Shown here: positions 11,236 to 21,746 of the stretch, piece by piece
Position numbering within the stretch: position 1 is the first letter of the stretch
Layout of the letters: each line of letters begins with the position of its first letter
Origin: an uncultured Alphaproteobacteria bacterium
GTDB lineage: Bacteria > Pseudomonadota > Alphaproteobacteria > Rhodospirillales > Rhodospirillaceae
DNA length: 64,000 nt
Assembly (NCBI GenBank): GCA_900079695.1
Contig: LT599022.1
Coordinates: 834,287-898,286, forward strand
Reading direction: 5' to 3'
Translations under genes and position numbers: made by a program
The notes under the pieces: model-generated
Databases searched by the model: none
Told to the model about the DNA's origin: nothing
What the model saw: the letters and a program-made list of their open reading frames with translations, nothing else

Positions 11236-12141
11236 TCAAGACAGGAACAACGCGGGCTCCGGCGCATCGTGGCCGAGACGACCCGAAGCCTCCTTGATCG
11301 CGCGGGCGAGCTTGTCGAAGGCGCGATTCTCGATCTGGCGCACCCGCTCGCGGCTGATGCCGTAGGACTTGCCGATGTCCTCAAGGGTCATCGGCTCGCT
11401 CCGCAGGCGGCGCAGGCGGATGATGTCCGCCTCGCGCGCGCTCAGACCGCGCATCGCATCGGCGATCAGACGATGGCCGAGATCGGTCTCCTGCTGCGCC
11501 GAGAGGGTTTCCTCCTGGTTCGGGCGGCGATCGACGAGCAGTTCGATGCGCTCCATGCCGCCGTCCTCGCCGACCGGGGCGTTCAGGGTCGCGTCGGGCT
11601 TGGAGAGGCGGCGGTTCATCGTCACCACCTCGTGCTCCGGCACTCCGAGATTCTCGGCGATCGTCTTCACGTCCTCGGGCGCGAGGTCGCCGTCCTCATA
11701 GCGGCCGAGCGCCGCCTTGGCGCGCCGCAGGTTGAAGAACAGCTTCTTCTGCGCCGCGACGGTGCCGATCTTCACCATCGACCAGCTGTTGAGAATGTAT
11801 TCGTTGATCGCGGCCTTGATCCACCACATCGCATAGGTGGAGAGCCGGAAGCCGCGCTCCGGATCGTACTTCTTCACCGCGCGCATCAGGCCGACGTTGC
11901 CCTCGGAGATCAGATCGGCGACCGGCAGACCATAGTGGCGGTATCCCATCGCGATCTTCGCGACCAGACGCAGGTGACTGGTGACCAGCTTGTGCGCGGC
12001 CTCCACGTCGCCGTGATCGGTGAAACGGCGCGAAAGCATGTATTCCTCGTCGGCCGGAAGCACCGGAAACGCGCGGATCGCGCGCAGGTATCCCTGCAGG
12101 CCGCCTTCGTCGGAAATCGCCGGAACACTGAACGTCGTCAT
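11236..12141 (-). CDS. rpoH: RNA polymerase heat-shock sigma factor RpoH (sigma-32)
   Basis: A 301-residue sigma-70 family factor that directs transcription of heat-shock genes. Regions are in the usual order: 1.2 near the N-terminus (EGGLQGYLRAIRAFP), 2.1-2.4 (LVTSHLRLVAKIA to LSTYAMWWIKAAI), the diagnostic RpoH box QKKLFFNLR (about residues 129-137), region 3, and region 4 with an HTH (TLEDIGKSYGISRERVRQI). Start ATG 12141 has GAGGAGC ten bases upstream. A second in-frame ATG at 12192 also has a GGAGG site; it would add 17 residues not typical of the family. It is a single gene with its own terminator. Confidence 0.95.
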   Translation of the reverse strand: MTTFSVPAISDEGGLQGYLRAIRAFPVLPADEEYMLSRRFTDHGDVEAAHKLVTSHLRLVAKIAMGYRHYGLPVADLISEGNVGLMRAVKKYDPERGFRLSTYAMWWIKAAINEYILNSWSMVKIGTVAAQKKLFFNLRRAKAALGRYEDGDLAPEDVKTIAENLGVPEHEVVTMNRRLSKPDATLNAPVGEDGGMERIELLVDRRPNQEETLSAQQETDLGHRLIADAMRGLSAREADIIRLRRLRSEPMTLEDIGKSYGISRERVRQIENRAFDKLARAIKEASGRLGHDAPEPALFLS

Positions 12142-12583
12142 TGCAAAAGCTCCTCGAACCTTGGGATGGACGCTTTTCTCAAGGGGCGGCATGCCCCGTT
12201 CCTCCACCAGGCGCGCGAAAAGACGCAACGCACCCGGAAGGTATCGACGCGAGCGGGTCTAGATCAGGCCGTGGCGAAGGCTGGCGATACGGTTCAGAGT
12301 CATCATATCCTCCATCGAGCAACATGAATTCCGAGACTCGACCCGGCTGCGGCTCGGCACTCCGGGTAGGTCGGCCCAAGGGGTGGCACCGACCCTTCAA
12401 AGATACAGCAAACGCCGAAATTCGCAAGTCCCCTTCGGGCGCTTGGTTATGAGAGCGGCTTCACAAACCCGGCCGGTTTCCGCGGCCGCGGCTTCCGTCC
12501 TTGCGTGCTGCGGGCGATCGTGGGATGGTCGCGCCCACGAATGCCAATCGTTCGCATTTTTGCCTAACGCGGGGGACCCGTCG
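12142..12583. other. Intergenic region between rpoH and cytochrome c
   Basis: About 440 bases between two divergent genes. It must carry the rpoH promoter(s) and the cytochrome c promoter, but no convincing sigma-70 or sigma-32 elements could be picked out. Two things are visible on the minus strand: a 14-15 codon open frame with a strong Shine-Dalgarno (12259-12306, listed separately), and a GGGGC/GCCCC hairpin at 12182-12196 in the rpoH leader. No tRNA or known RNA family was recognised. Confidence 0.6.
12259..12306 (-). CDS. Possible leader peptide upstream of rpoH
   Basis: A tiny frame encoding MMTLNRIASLRHGLI and ending in TAG, about 120 bases upstream of the rpoH start and on the same strand. 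It is preceded by GGAGG, which is five bases from the second ATG (12303) and two from the first, so translation would more likely begin at the second Met. No family is recognised. It could be a regulatory leader peptide or a chance frame; the only evidence is the good ribosome-binding site and the position. Confidence 0.3.
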   Translation of the reverse strand: MMTLNRIASLRHGLI

Positions 12584-12997
12584 ATGTTCCAGGAAAGAGC
12601 CGGCGTCGCGCTGCTGGCGCTGCTGGCGTGCGCGCTGCCGGCCGCTGCGGCGCACGCCGCGGATGCGGCGCCACGCGCGCTGCGCAGCTGCGTCGCCTGT
12701 CACACCTTCGACAAGGGCGGCCATTCCAAGATCGGCCCCAACCTCTGGGGAATCGCCGGTGCCAAGGCGACGCACGATCCGAACTACGGCAAGTACGGCG
12801 ACGATTTCCTCGCCGCCGCGGCGACCGGCCTCACCTGGACCGACGCCAACCTCGACGCCTACATCGCCGAACCGCTGGGCTTCCTGCGCGAGGTGCTCGG
12901 CAAGCGCGCGGTGCGCACCTACATGGTCACCCGGGTGCCGCGCGAAGCCGACCGCGCCGCCATCCTCGACTACCTCAAATCGCTCAAGGACGACTGA
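12584..12997 (+). CDS. Periplasmic class I c-type cytochrome (single haem)
   Basis: A 137-residue protein with a signal peptide (about 1-27, ending AAHA). One haem-binding motif C-V-A-C-H follows within the first 20 mature residues (SCVACHTFDKGGHSKIGPNL), with G-P-N-L-W-G typical of small class I cytochromes c. A likely axial Met lies in RTYMVTRVP near the C-terminal helix (AILDYLKSL). It would carry electrons in the periplasm. Start ATG 12584 is preceded by GGGGGA; an upstream in-frame start at 12383 would put about 67 atypical residues before the signal peptide. It converges with the serine hydrolase gene and overlaps its end by 14 bases. Confidence 0.88.
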   Translation: MFQERAGVALLALLACALPAAAAHAADAAPRALRSCVACHTFDKGGHSKIGPNLWGIAGAKATHDPNYGKYGDDFLAAAATGLTWTDANLDAYIAEPLGFLREVLGKRAVRTYMVTRVPREADRAAILDYLKSLKDD

Positions 12998-13843
12998 GCA
13001 GGCGCAGGACCTCCGCCTCCGCCGCGCCCTCGTCCGCGTCGGTGCGGAACGCGGCGACGGTGCGGCCGGTCGCGAGATCGCGGTAGATCGCGCCGACGCT
13101 CCCCGGCCCCGCCGCGCCGTGTCCCTCGAGGTAAAGCGGCGCGCGCATCCGCGCCGTCCGCATCGTCCCCTGCATCAACCCGAGGCCGTAGCCGCAGGTG
13201 ATCCACGGCCGCCCCGGCAGCGCCCCGCCGACCGCCTGCCATGCGCGCAGCGCCGCGAGCGATTCCGGCTTCAGTAGGCCGCCCGCCAGCACGCCGTGCA
13301 GCACGAGCGCCGCCTCGACCACGGGGCCGACGACGACGCCGTGGAATACCCAGCCGGGATCGTAATCCGGCAGACCGGGCACGTCGCCGCGCGCCTCCGC
13401 CAGCCGCGCCGAGAGGCCGAGCGGCGCGAGCACCAGATCCGTCAGCGCCGCGCCGAAACCGCCGCCGTGCGCCGCCTCGACGGCGCGACGCGCGAGCAGA
13501 TAGCCGGGATTGGAGTAGCTCCACCCCCGCCCCGGCGCGAAACGCGGCGGACCGATGCGCTCGAACAGCTCGGCTTCGGTCCACGGCGCGTCGCCACGCG
13601 CCACCGCCGCATGGTATTCCGGCAGACTGCCGTAATCCGCCAATCCGGCACGGTGCCGCAACAGTTGGCGGAGGGTGAAGGCGTGGCCGCGCAGACGCCG
13701 GTCGAGATCGAGACGCCCGGTCTCGGCGAGCCTGAGCGCCGCCGCGGCGATCAGGGTCTTGGTCAGGCTCCACCACGGCATGCGGACGCAGGACGCCCCC
13801 GCCGCGGGAACTCCGGTCGCGTCGATCCGCGCGGTTTCGGCGG

Positions 13844-13847
<4 letters not shown>
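12984..13847 (-). CDS. Beta-lactamase-fold serine hydrolase (class C/PBP-like)
   Basis: A 287-residue member of the beta-lactamase family (PF00144 type). The catalytic S-x-x-K is Ser-Leu-Thr-Lys in PWWSLTKTL near residue 29, and the Tyr-x-Asn element is YSNPGY. The HRAGLADYG segment matches the family L-L-x-H-x-S/A-G-L pattern. No signal peptide is visible: the S-x-x-K lies only about 25 residues from the start, so the protein is probably cytoplasmic. The GTG start (13847) overlaps the stop of the ABC-F gene (GTGA), so it is translationally coupled to it. True beta-lactamase activity cannot be claimed; esterase or peptidase activity is as likely. Confidence 0.8.
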
Positions 13848-15637
<1,790 letters not shown>

Positions 15638-15916
15638 GATGTTCCCTTTCGCTTCACGCGGTAGGAGATAGCCGCAACCACCCGGACGGCGCAAGCGCCC
15701 TTGCCGGGGCGGACCGTTCGGCCGCGAAACCGGCGCATCATATCCCGCATGGCATAAATGTATCGCAAAGCGAACATACAAAGATACGCACAGATAAGAC
15801 GGATGAATTCTTCGGCACCCTGCACAATATGTAATCATTTCATCATTTGATTTACACATCCTCGAATTTATGGTCTGCCTGATTCCTGGGCTATGGCGAC
15901 ATAGGGGGCGGAAGAC

Positions 15917-17929
15917 ATGGTAAAGCTCGGCGATATTTCAATCGGAACAAAAATCTGGAGCGGTTTTCTTGCGTTGCTGGGTTTTCTGGTCCTGATCGCG
16001 GTCGTCGCGAATCTCCGCTTCGACGGTCTGCGGACCGGGATCGCCGACTATCAGGCGATTGCCTCCGACGCCGCCATCGTCTCCGAAATCAAGGCGCGAA
16101 CCCTGCGCGCCCAGGTGCTGGCGCAGGAGTTCCTCGGCCGTCCCACCGCCGAGGGCTCGGCCGCCGCCCTCGCCGAGGCCGAGGGGGCGCGCGCGGCGAT
16201 CAGGACCGTGCTCGGGCGGACCGCCGATCCGCAGTGGACGCGCATGCTGGGCGACATCGACGCGGCCCTCGCCGCCTATGCCGCCGCATTCGGCGAAGTT
16301 GCGGAGTTGCAGCTCCGCATGAGCGAAACCGCCCAGGGCACCAACGAACGGATCGCCTTCGACCTCGAACGCAAGCTCACCCGCCTGATCAAGGAAGCGA
16401 CCGGCGAAGGCGAAAGCGACATGGCGTTCCGGTTCTCGCAGTCGCTGCGGTCGCTGCTGCTGGCGCGGGTCTACTTCACCAAGTACATGGACGGATTCTC
16501 CGAGGCGAACGCCGACCGCGTCGGCCGCGAGTTCGAGGCGATGGCCTCCGAACTCAAGGCGGTGCGGGCACGACTCTATTCCGGCGACCGCCGCGATCTC
16601 CTGGACCAGATGGGCGGCACCGCCGTCACCTACGCCGAAGGGCTCGCGGCGATCCGCAAGGACGCCACGGCGCGCGGCGAGATCGTCGAAACGCGGCTCG
16701 CGCCCCTCGGTGCGCAGACCGTCGATCTGGTGCAGCGCTTCGACGAAATGGCCGAATCGCAGAAGCAGGCGCGCGCCGAGGCGATGCGCGCCGACGCCGG
16801 ATCTGCCTACGCGATCGTCACCGCCACCTCGCTGGTCAGCATCGCCCTCACCCTGGCGATGGCGAAACTCCTCTCGGGCGGCATCGCCGGACCGGTGCGG
16901 CGCATGACCGCGGCGATGAAGCGCCTCGCCGACAAGGACATGGAGACCGAGATTCCGGCGCGGGACAATCGCGACGAGATCGGCGAAATGGCGCGCGCGG
17001 TGCAGGTGTTCAAGGACAACATGCGCCTCGCCGACCGCCTCGCCGCCGAGCAAGCCGAGGCGCAGCGGGCGCAGGTGGCCCGCGCCGAGACGCTCGGACG
17101 GCTCACCCGGGGGTTCGACGGCGACGTCGGCGCGATGCTGCAGGCGCTCGCCTCGGCGGGCAGCCAGATGGAAGCCTCGGCGCGGGCGATGTCCGGCCAG
17201 GCGAGCGATTCGCTGGCGCGCGCCGCGGCCACCGCCGCCGCCGCCGACCAAGCCTCCACCAACGTACAGACGGTCGCCGCCACCGCCGAGGAGCTCTCCG
17301 CCTCGATCGGCGAGATCAGCCGCCAGATGGAGCAGGCGGCGACGATCGCAAGCGAAGCCGCGGCGCAGTCGGAAACCGCCAGCGCCGTGATTCACGGCCT
17401 CGCCGCCTCGGCCACCCGGATCGGCGACATCGTCCACCTGATCACCGACATCGCCGAAAACACCAACCTTCTCGCCCTGAACGCGACGATCGAGGCGGCG
17501 CGCGCGGGCGAGGCGGGCAAGGGGTTCGCGGTGGTGGCCGGAGAGGTCAAAAGCCTCGCCAACCAAACCGCGAGGGCGACCGAGGAAATCTCCCAGCAGA
17601 TCCGGTCGGTGCAGGGGGAAACCGGCACCGCGGTTTCGGCGATCGAGACGATCGCCCGCCGCATCGCCGAGCTTTCCGACATCGCGCAGTCGGTGGCGGC
17701 GGCGGTCGAGCAACAGAACGCCGCGACTCAGGAAATCGCCCGCAACGTTCAGCAGGCGGCCCAGGGCGCGAACAACGTCACCGAGAACGTGCAGGGCGTC
17801 GCGCTTGCCGCCGAGCAGACCGGTGCCGCGGCGGAACAGGTGCTCGCCGCGGCGAACCAGCTGTTCGCCCAGACCGACGGAATGAAGCGGTTGGTCGAAA
17901 CCTTCCTCGGCGAGGTCCGCGCCACGTGA
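15917..17929 (+). CDS. Methyl-accepting chemotaxis protein
   Basis: A 670-residue transmembrane chemoreceptor. TM1 spans about 13-30 and TM2 about 297-317; the periplasmic part between them is a long helical ligand domain (about 31-295) without a recognised small-molecule motif. A HAMP domain follows ([20 protein letters not shown] to AVQVFKDNM), then a coiled-coil signalling domain. The conserved hairpin tip [20 protein letters not shown] and [15 protein letters not shown] lie near residues 513-550. There is no C-terminal CheR/CheB pentapeptide. Start ATG 15917 follows GGGGGCGGAAG. The 279 bases upstream are relatively AT-rich and hold the promoter; no clear sigma-28 site was found. No che genes are adjacent. 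Confidence 0.92.
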   Translation: MVKLGDISIGTKIWSGFLALLGFLVLIAVVANLRFDGLRTGIADYQAIASDAAIVSEIKARTLRAQVLAQEFLGRPTAEGSAAALAEAEGARAAIRTVLGRTADPQWTRMLGDIDAALAAYAAAFGEVAELQLRMSETAQGTNERIAFDLERKLTRLIKEATGEGESDMAFRFSQSLRSLLLARVYFTKYMDGFSEANADRVGREFEAMASELKAVRARLYSGDRRDLLDQMGGTAVTYAEGLAAIRKDATARGEIVETRLAPLGAQTVDLVQRFDEMAESQKQARAEAMRADAGSAYAIVTATSLVSIALTLAMAKLLSGGIAGPVRRMTAAMKRLADKDMETEIPARDNRDEIGEMARAVQVFKDNMRLADRLAAEQAEAQRAQVARAETLGRLTRGFDGDVGAMLQALASAGSQMEASARAMSGQASDSLARAAATAAAADQASTNVQTVAATAEELSASIGEISRQMEQAATIASEAAAQSETASAVIHGLAASATRIGDIVHLITDIAENTNLLALNATIEAARAGEAGKGFAVVAGEVKSLANQTARATEEISQQIRSVQGETGTAVSAIETIARRIAELSDIAQSVAAAVEQQNAATQEIARNVQQAAQGANNVTENVQGVALAAEQTGAAAEQVLAAANQLFAQTDGMKRLVETFLGEVRAT

Positions 17930-17963
17930 CTTGAACGCACCCGCACCGCCGCCCTATCCTCCC

Positions 17964-17983
17964 CCGGACACCGTCCGGAGGAG
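17964..17983 (+). promoter_or_regulatory. Hairpin covering the ribosome-binding site of the BtuF-like gene
   Basis: CCGGAC (17964-17969) and GTCCGG (17973-17978) form a 6-bp stem, and TCCT just upstream can pair with the AGGA of the following GGAGGAG Shine-Dalgarno across a 3-base bulge. This would partly hide the ribosome-binding site. It is seen in sequence; a regulatory role is inference. Confidence 0.4.
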
Positions 17984-17989
17984 ACCCTC

Positions 17990-18760
17990 ATGATCGCGCC
18001 GCGCATCGTCTCGCTGGTGCCGAGCCTGACCGAGCTGTGCTTCGACCTCGGGCTCGACGACCGTCTCGTCGGCCGCACCGACTACTGCATCGCGCCCGCG
18101 GGTCGCGTCGGCGCGATTCCCGCCCTCGGCGGGCCGGGCAGCGTCGACGCCGCGCGTCTCGCCACGCTCGCCCCCACCCACGTGCTGATCAGCCCGGAGG
18201 AAAACGGCCCGGCCGCACCCGGTCTCGCCGCCGCCTGCGGCGCCGAGGCGGTATCGGTCCAGCCGCAGCGGCCGGAAGACAACCGCGACCTCTACCGCCG
18301 CCTCGGCGCGCTGTTCGGATGCGAGCGGGAAGCCGAAGCACTGGTCTCGCGCCTCGACGCGGCGCTCGCCGAGGCCGCCGCCTGCCGCGCCGGAACGCCG
18401 CGCCTCGCGGTGCTGCCGCTGCTGTGGAAGGACCCCTGGGTGAGCGCGGGAGCGGACACCTACGTCGGCGCGATGCTGGCGGCAGTGGGGATGGGCAGCG
18501 TCGCGCCCGACCCGCGCTATCCGCGCCTCGCCGACCTTGCCGAAGCGGCCGCGGCGGCGGACTGGGTCCTGCCCACCACCGAGCCCTACCCCTTCTCCGA
18601 AACCGATGCCGCGACGCTGCGCCGGACGCTCGCTCGCGCAACGGTGGAAGTGGTCGACGGCGAGGCGCTCGCCTGGTACGGCAGCCGCGCGATTTCCGCC
18701 CTGCCCGCGCTGGCCCGTCTGAAGCGCGGCCTCCTCGACAGACGCCCGGCGCGAACCTAA
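17990..18760 (+). CDS. Helical backbone metal-receptor (BtuF/TroA-like) protein, apparently cytoplasmic
   Basis: A 256-residue protein of the periplasmic-binding-protein superfamily that includes BtuF (vitamin B12) and iron-siderophore binders. The opening PRIVSLVPSLTELCFDLG matches the first strand-helix of BtuF, followed by VGRTDYC, and P-x-x-G-G-P-G-S-V-D. The long central helix (LYRRLGALFGCEREAEALVSRL) is typical of the fold. There is no signal peptide: the fold begins at residue 4, as in a known group of cytoplasmic cobalamin-binding-like proteins. No transporter genes adjoin. GGAGGAG lies eight bases before the ATG. Ligand unknown. Confidence 0.78.
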   Translation: MIAPRIVSLVPSLTELCFDLGLDDRLVGRTDYCIAPAGRVGAIPALGGPGSVDAARLATLAPTHVLISPEENGPAAPGLAAACGAEAVSVQPQRPEDNRDLYRRLGALFGCEREAEALVSRLDAALAEAAACRAGTPRLAVLPLLWKDPWVSAGADTYVGAMLAAVGMGSVAPDPRYPRLADLAEAAAAADWVLPTTEPYPFSETDAATLRRTLARATVEVVDGEALAWYGSRAISALPALARLKRGLLDRRPART

Positions 18761-18796
18761 ATCCGACTCCCCCTTTCAACCACGGGAGACGACGCC

Positions 18797-19270
18797 ATGA
18801 CCACCGCCACCGCGACCTTCGGCGCAGGCTGCTTCTGGGGCGTGGAAGCGCGCTTCCGCAAGCTGCCGGGCGTGCGGGAGGTCACCGTCGGCTACTCCGG
18901 CGGCCTCACCGAGAACCCCACCTACCGCGACGTCTGCACCGACCGCACCGGGCACGCCGAGGTCGCGCAGGTGGTCTACGACCCCGACGAGATCGCCTAC
19001 GACGACCTCCTCGACGCGTTTTTCGCGATGCACGACCCGACCCAGGTGAACCGCCAGGGTCCCGACGTCGGCCGTCAGTACCGCTCGGCGATCTTCTTTC
19101 ACGATGCGATGCAGGAGGCGAAGGCCAAGGCGAAGATCGAAATCCTCGCACGATCGGGCGCGTTCGACCGGCCGATCGCCACCGAGGTGGTTCCGGCCGG
19201 GGCGTTCTGGCCCGCCGAGGAGTACCATCAGCGCTATCTCGAAAAGAACGCCGGGCCGTTCTGCCGCTGA
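18797..19270 (+). CDS. msrA: Peptide-methionine (S)-S-oxide reductase MsrA
   Basis: A 157-residue MsrA that reduces the S-epimer of methionine sulfoxide in proteins. The catalytic signature [10 protein letters not shown] (Cys12) is near the N-terminus, followed by GYSGG and [11 protein letters not shown], and the substrate-pocket [12 protein letters not shown] segment. A C-terminal Cys in AGPFCR could act as a resolving or recycling residue. Length and motif order are standard. Start ATG 18797 has GGGAGA upstream. It lies 36 bases after the BtuF-like gene and may be co-transcribed. No msrB is nearby. Confidence 0.95.
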   Translation: MTTATATFGAGCFWGVEARFRKLPGVREVTVGYSGGLTENPTYRDVCTDRTGHAEVAQVVYDPDEIAYDDLLDAFFAMHDPTQVNRQGPDVGRQYRSAIFFHDAMQEAKAKAKIEILARSGAFDRPIATEVVPAGAFWPAEEYHQRYLEKNAGPFCR

Positions 19271-19310
19271 ACCGGCGGCAGAATCGGCGGAATTCCGGCG
19301 TTTATACGGT

Positions 19311-19814
19311 TCAGTGGATGGTCACGTCGCCGTTGATCGGCGAGCTTTCCCACGTCCACGAAGGCTCCGCGACGCGGAGCGCGTCCTGCAGCTCGGCCCA
19401 GTTCGGCATGCCGCCCAACTGATCGATGAGCTGATCGAGCAGGCCGGTCATGGTGTAGGTGAACACCCCTTCGTCCCGGGCGACGGTGTTGAGCACGAGG
19501 CAGGATTCCGAAACGTCGCGCATGATCGCACCCGCCCGCGCTTCCGCCGACCGCGGCAGCACCACGGTGATCGGCTCGGCCGCGGCCGGCGTGTTCATGG
19601 TCGAAAGAACCCGCCCGAGCACGTGCTCGCGCACCTGATCGTCGAAGACCCGCGCCGCGTCCTCGCCGCCCTGCTGGGTCACGACTTCGCGCAGGTGACG
19701 CAGGCCCGACAGAATCCCCGAAACCGCCGCGTCGCGCCCCGACAGCTTGGCCGCGGTGCGCACCGACGCGCCGATCATCCGGTGGATCGTCTCTCTGGTC
19801 TGGGTGTTGGACAT
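19311..19814 (-). CDS. Conserved-looking hypothetical protein, 167 aa
   Basis: Not recognised. It encodes a soluble, mostly helical protein starting MSNTQTRETIHRMIG with no signal peptide, no transmembrane segment and only one Cys (ESCLVLN). A predicted helix-rich N-terminal half (to about 95) is followed by a more mixed region with VFTYTMTGLLDQLIDQLGG. The gene is real by its codon use (strong third-position GC) and by GGAGGATATCGAC in front of ATG 19814. It stands alone, convergent with msrA and divergent from the amino acid importer. No function is proposed. Confidence 0.65.
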   Translation of the reverse strand: MSNTQTRETIHRMIGASVRTAAKLSGRDAAVSGILSGLRHLREVVTQQGGEDAARVFDDQVREHVLGRVLSTMNTPAAAEPITVVLPRSAEARAGAIMRDVSESCLVLNTVARDEGVFTYTMTGLLDQLIDQLGGMPNWAELQDALRVAEPSWTWESSPINGDVTIH

Positions 19815-20098
19815 GTCGATATCCTCCATCAAGCGATATCCGGCCCGTCCCTCAGCCGGCCGCCGACATGCGCTCCGACCCGAGGTTGTGCGCGGCCCGA
19901 CAGGCGGCACCACTGCACGTTTCATATGTGGGGTCGCATTTCCCCCCCGGCAATGCCCGCCCACCCCGCGCGGCCGCGTGTATCGCGACATTGGACTTCG
20001 CCGCCCCGGCGCGGTAAAAGGGGCGAATCCTTTCGATGACGGACATGCGTCCGGCGCGCATCTCCGCCACGCCCGATCAAGACAATAGGAAGGCCTTG

Positions 20099-20881
20099 TT
20101 GAACGACACGAACGCTTCGCGCGCGGCGCTGGAAGTCATCGATCTGCACAAGCGCTTCGGCGCGCTCGAGGTGCTGAAGGGCATCTCCCTCACCGCCCAC
20201 ACCGGCAACGTGATTTCGATCATCGGGTCGAGCGGCTCGGGCAAGAGCACCTTCCTCCGCTGCGTCAACCTTCTCGAATCGCCCAACGGCGGCCGCATCC
20301 GCCTCGACGGCGAGGAACTGGCGCTGAAGGAAAGCGGCCAGGGCCTCGTGACCGCCGACGCCAAGCAGCTTCAACGCCTGCGTGCGGGAATCGGGTTCGT
20401 GTTCCAGAGCTTCAACCTCTGGCCGCACATGACGATCCTCGACAACATCATCGAGGCTCCGGTCCACGTGAAGGGAATCGCCAAGGCCGAGGCGATCGCC
20501 GCCGCCGAGGCGCTGCTGGAGAAGGTCGGCCTCGCCGACCGCCGCGACTATTATCCCAACCACCTTTCGGGCGGCCAGCAGCAGCGCGCCGCGATCGCCC
20601 GCTGCCTCGCGATGGAGCCCAAGGTTCTGCTGTTCGACGAACCCACCAGCGCGCTCGACCCCGAACTCGTCAACGAGGTGCTGCAGGTGATGCGCGGCCT
20701 GGCCGAGGAAGGCCGCACGATGCTGATCGTCACCCACGAGATGCGTTTCGCGCGCGAGGTTTCGAGCCACATCATGTTCCTGCATCAGGGGCAGGTCGAG
20801 GAGTTCGGTCCGCCGTCGGAGGTGTTCACCGCGCCGAAGTCGGAACGCTGCCGCCAGTTCCTCGAAAACCACCTGAACTGA
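20099..20881 (+). CDS. Polar amino acid ABC transporter, ATP-binding protein
   Basis: A 260-residue HisP/GlnQ-type ATPase that powers the importer encoded downstream. Walker A is GSSGSGKST, the Q-loop region FVFQSFNLWPHMT, the signature LSGGQQQR, Walker B VLLFDEPTSALDP and the switch His in IVTHEM. The start is set at TTG 20099 because AGGAAGG (20088-20094) stands in front of it and the family begins there; an in-frame ATG at 20036 would add 21 residues. It is the first of four genes of one transport operon; the 284 bases upstream carry no gene and hold the promoters of this operon and of the divergent unknown gene. Confidence 0.93.
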   Translation: MNDTNASRAALEVIDLHKRFGALEVLKGISLTAHTGNVISIIGSSGSGKSTFLRCVNLLESPNGGRIRLDGEELALKESGQGLVTADAKQLQRLRAGIGFVFQSFNLWPHMTILDNIIEAPVHVKGIAKAEAIAAAEALLEKVGLADRRDYYPNHLSGGQQQRAAIARCLAMEPKVLLFDEPTSALDPELVNEVLQVMRGLAEEGRTMLIVTHEMRFAREVSSHIMFLHQGQVEEFGPPSEVFTAPKSERCRQFLENHLN

Positions 20882-20932
20882 CAACCGCCGCCGGATCGGC
20901 GTCGTTCAACAAAACTCGAGGGGAGACTTCCC

Positions 20933-21688
20933 GTGAAAAACTGGATTCGTTCGCTTCTGGCGGTGGGTGCGATGATGGTGGCCGGCTCCGCCGCGGCCGA
21001 GGCCAAGGACGTCCTGCGGATCGGCTCCGAAGGCGCCTACCCGCCCTTCAACATGATCGACAAGGACGGCAACCTTCAGGGCTTCGACATCGACATCGCC
21101 AAGGCGCTGTGCGACGAGATGAAGGTCGAATGCAAGTTCGTCACCCAGGATTGGGACGGCATCATCCCCGGCCTGCTGTCGAAGAAGTACGACGCCATCG
21201 TCGCCTCGATGTCCGACACGCCGGAGCGCCGCAAGGCGGTCGGCTTCTCCAACAAGTACTATTCCAACATGCTGCGCTTCGCCGCGCCCAAGGGCACCAA
21301 GCTCGCCCCCACCGCGGACGGCATGAAGGGCAAGACGATCGGCGCGCAGCGCGCGACGATCGCCGCGCAATACGCCAAGGAGCACTTCCCCGGCGCCGAG
21401 GTGAAGGTCTACGACACCCAGGAGAACGCCTGGCTCGACCTCGCCGCCGGCCGCACCGACGTGGTGCTCGCCGACATGCTGGTGGCCTACGAGTGGCTGA
21501 GCACCCCCGACGGCGCCGACTACGCCTTCCTCGGCGAGCCCTTCGACATCGACGACAAGATCTCGATCGCGGTGCGCAAGCAGGACAAGGATCTGGCGAA
21601 GAAGCTCAACGACGCGATCGACGCGATCCGCGCCAACGGCACGTATCAGAAGATCAACGCCAAGTACTTCCCGTTCGACATCTATTGA
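20933..21688 (+). CDS. Polar amino acid ABC transporter, periplasmic substrate-binding protein
   Basis: A 251-residue family 3 extracellular solute-binding protein (HisJ/ArgT/GlnH type). The signal peptide covers about residues 1-23 (ending AAEA). The mature protein starts with LRIGSEGAYPPFNMIDKDG, then GFDIDIAKALC, DWDGIIPGL and the MSDTPERRKAVGFS motif typical of the lysine/arginine/ornithine/histidine group. A basic amino acid ligand is therefore likely but not proven. The start is GTG 20933 with GAGGGGAGA upstream. It is followed by a strong intergenic hairpin before the first permease. Confidence 0.92.
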   Translation: MKNWIRSLLAVGAMMVAGSAAAEAKDVLRIGSEGAYPPFNMIDKDGNLQGFDIDIAKALCDEMKVECKFVTQDWDGIIPGLLSKKYDAIVASMSDTPERRKAVGFSNKYYSNMLRFAAPKGTKLAPTADGMKGKTIGAQRATIAAQYAKEHFPGAEVKVYDTQENAWLDLAAGRTDVVLADMLVAYEWLSTPDGADYAFLGEPFDIDDKISIAVRKQDKDLAKKLNDAIDAIRANGTYQKINAKYFPFDIY

Positions 21689-21700
21689 TCCCGAGCCCTG

Positions 21701-21727
21701 CCGCCGCCCCGCACCCCGGGGCGGCGG
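21701..21727 (+). terminator. Intercistronic hairpin between binding protein and permease
   Basis: A 10-bp GC stem CCGCCGCCCC / GGGGCGGCGG with a seven-base loop, 12 bases after the binding-protein stop and 20 bases before the permease start. No U-tract follows. Such structures in ABC importer operons commonly stabilise the upstream mRNA or reduce read-through, so that binding protein exceeds permease; that role is inferred here. Confidence 0.55.
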
Positions 21728-21746
21728 TCTCTGATGGAATAGCGGT

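Noticed and set aside
17930-17989. Possible cobalamin riboswitch before the BtuF-like gene
   Set aside because: The gap is only 60 bases and lacks a B12-box; a cobalamin riboswitch needs far more sequence.
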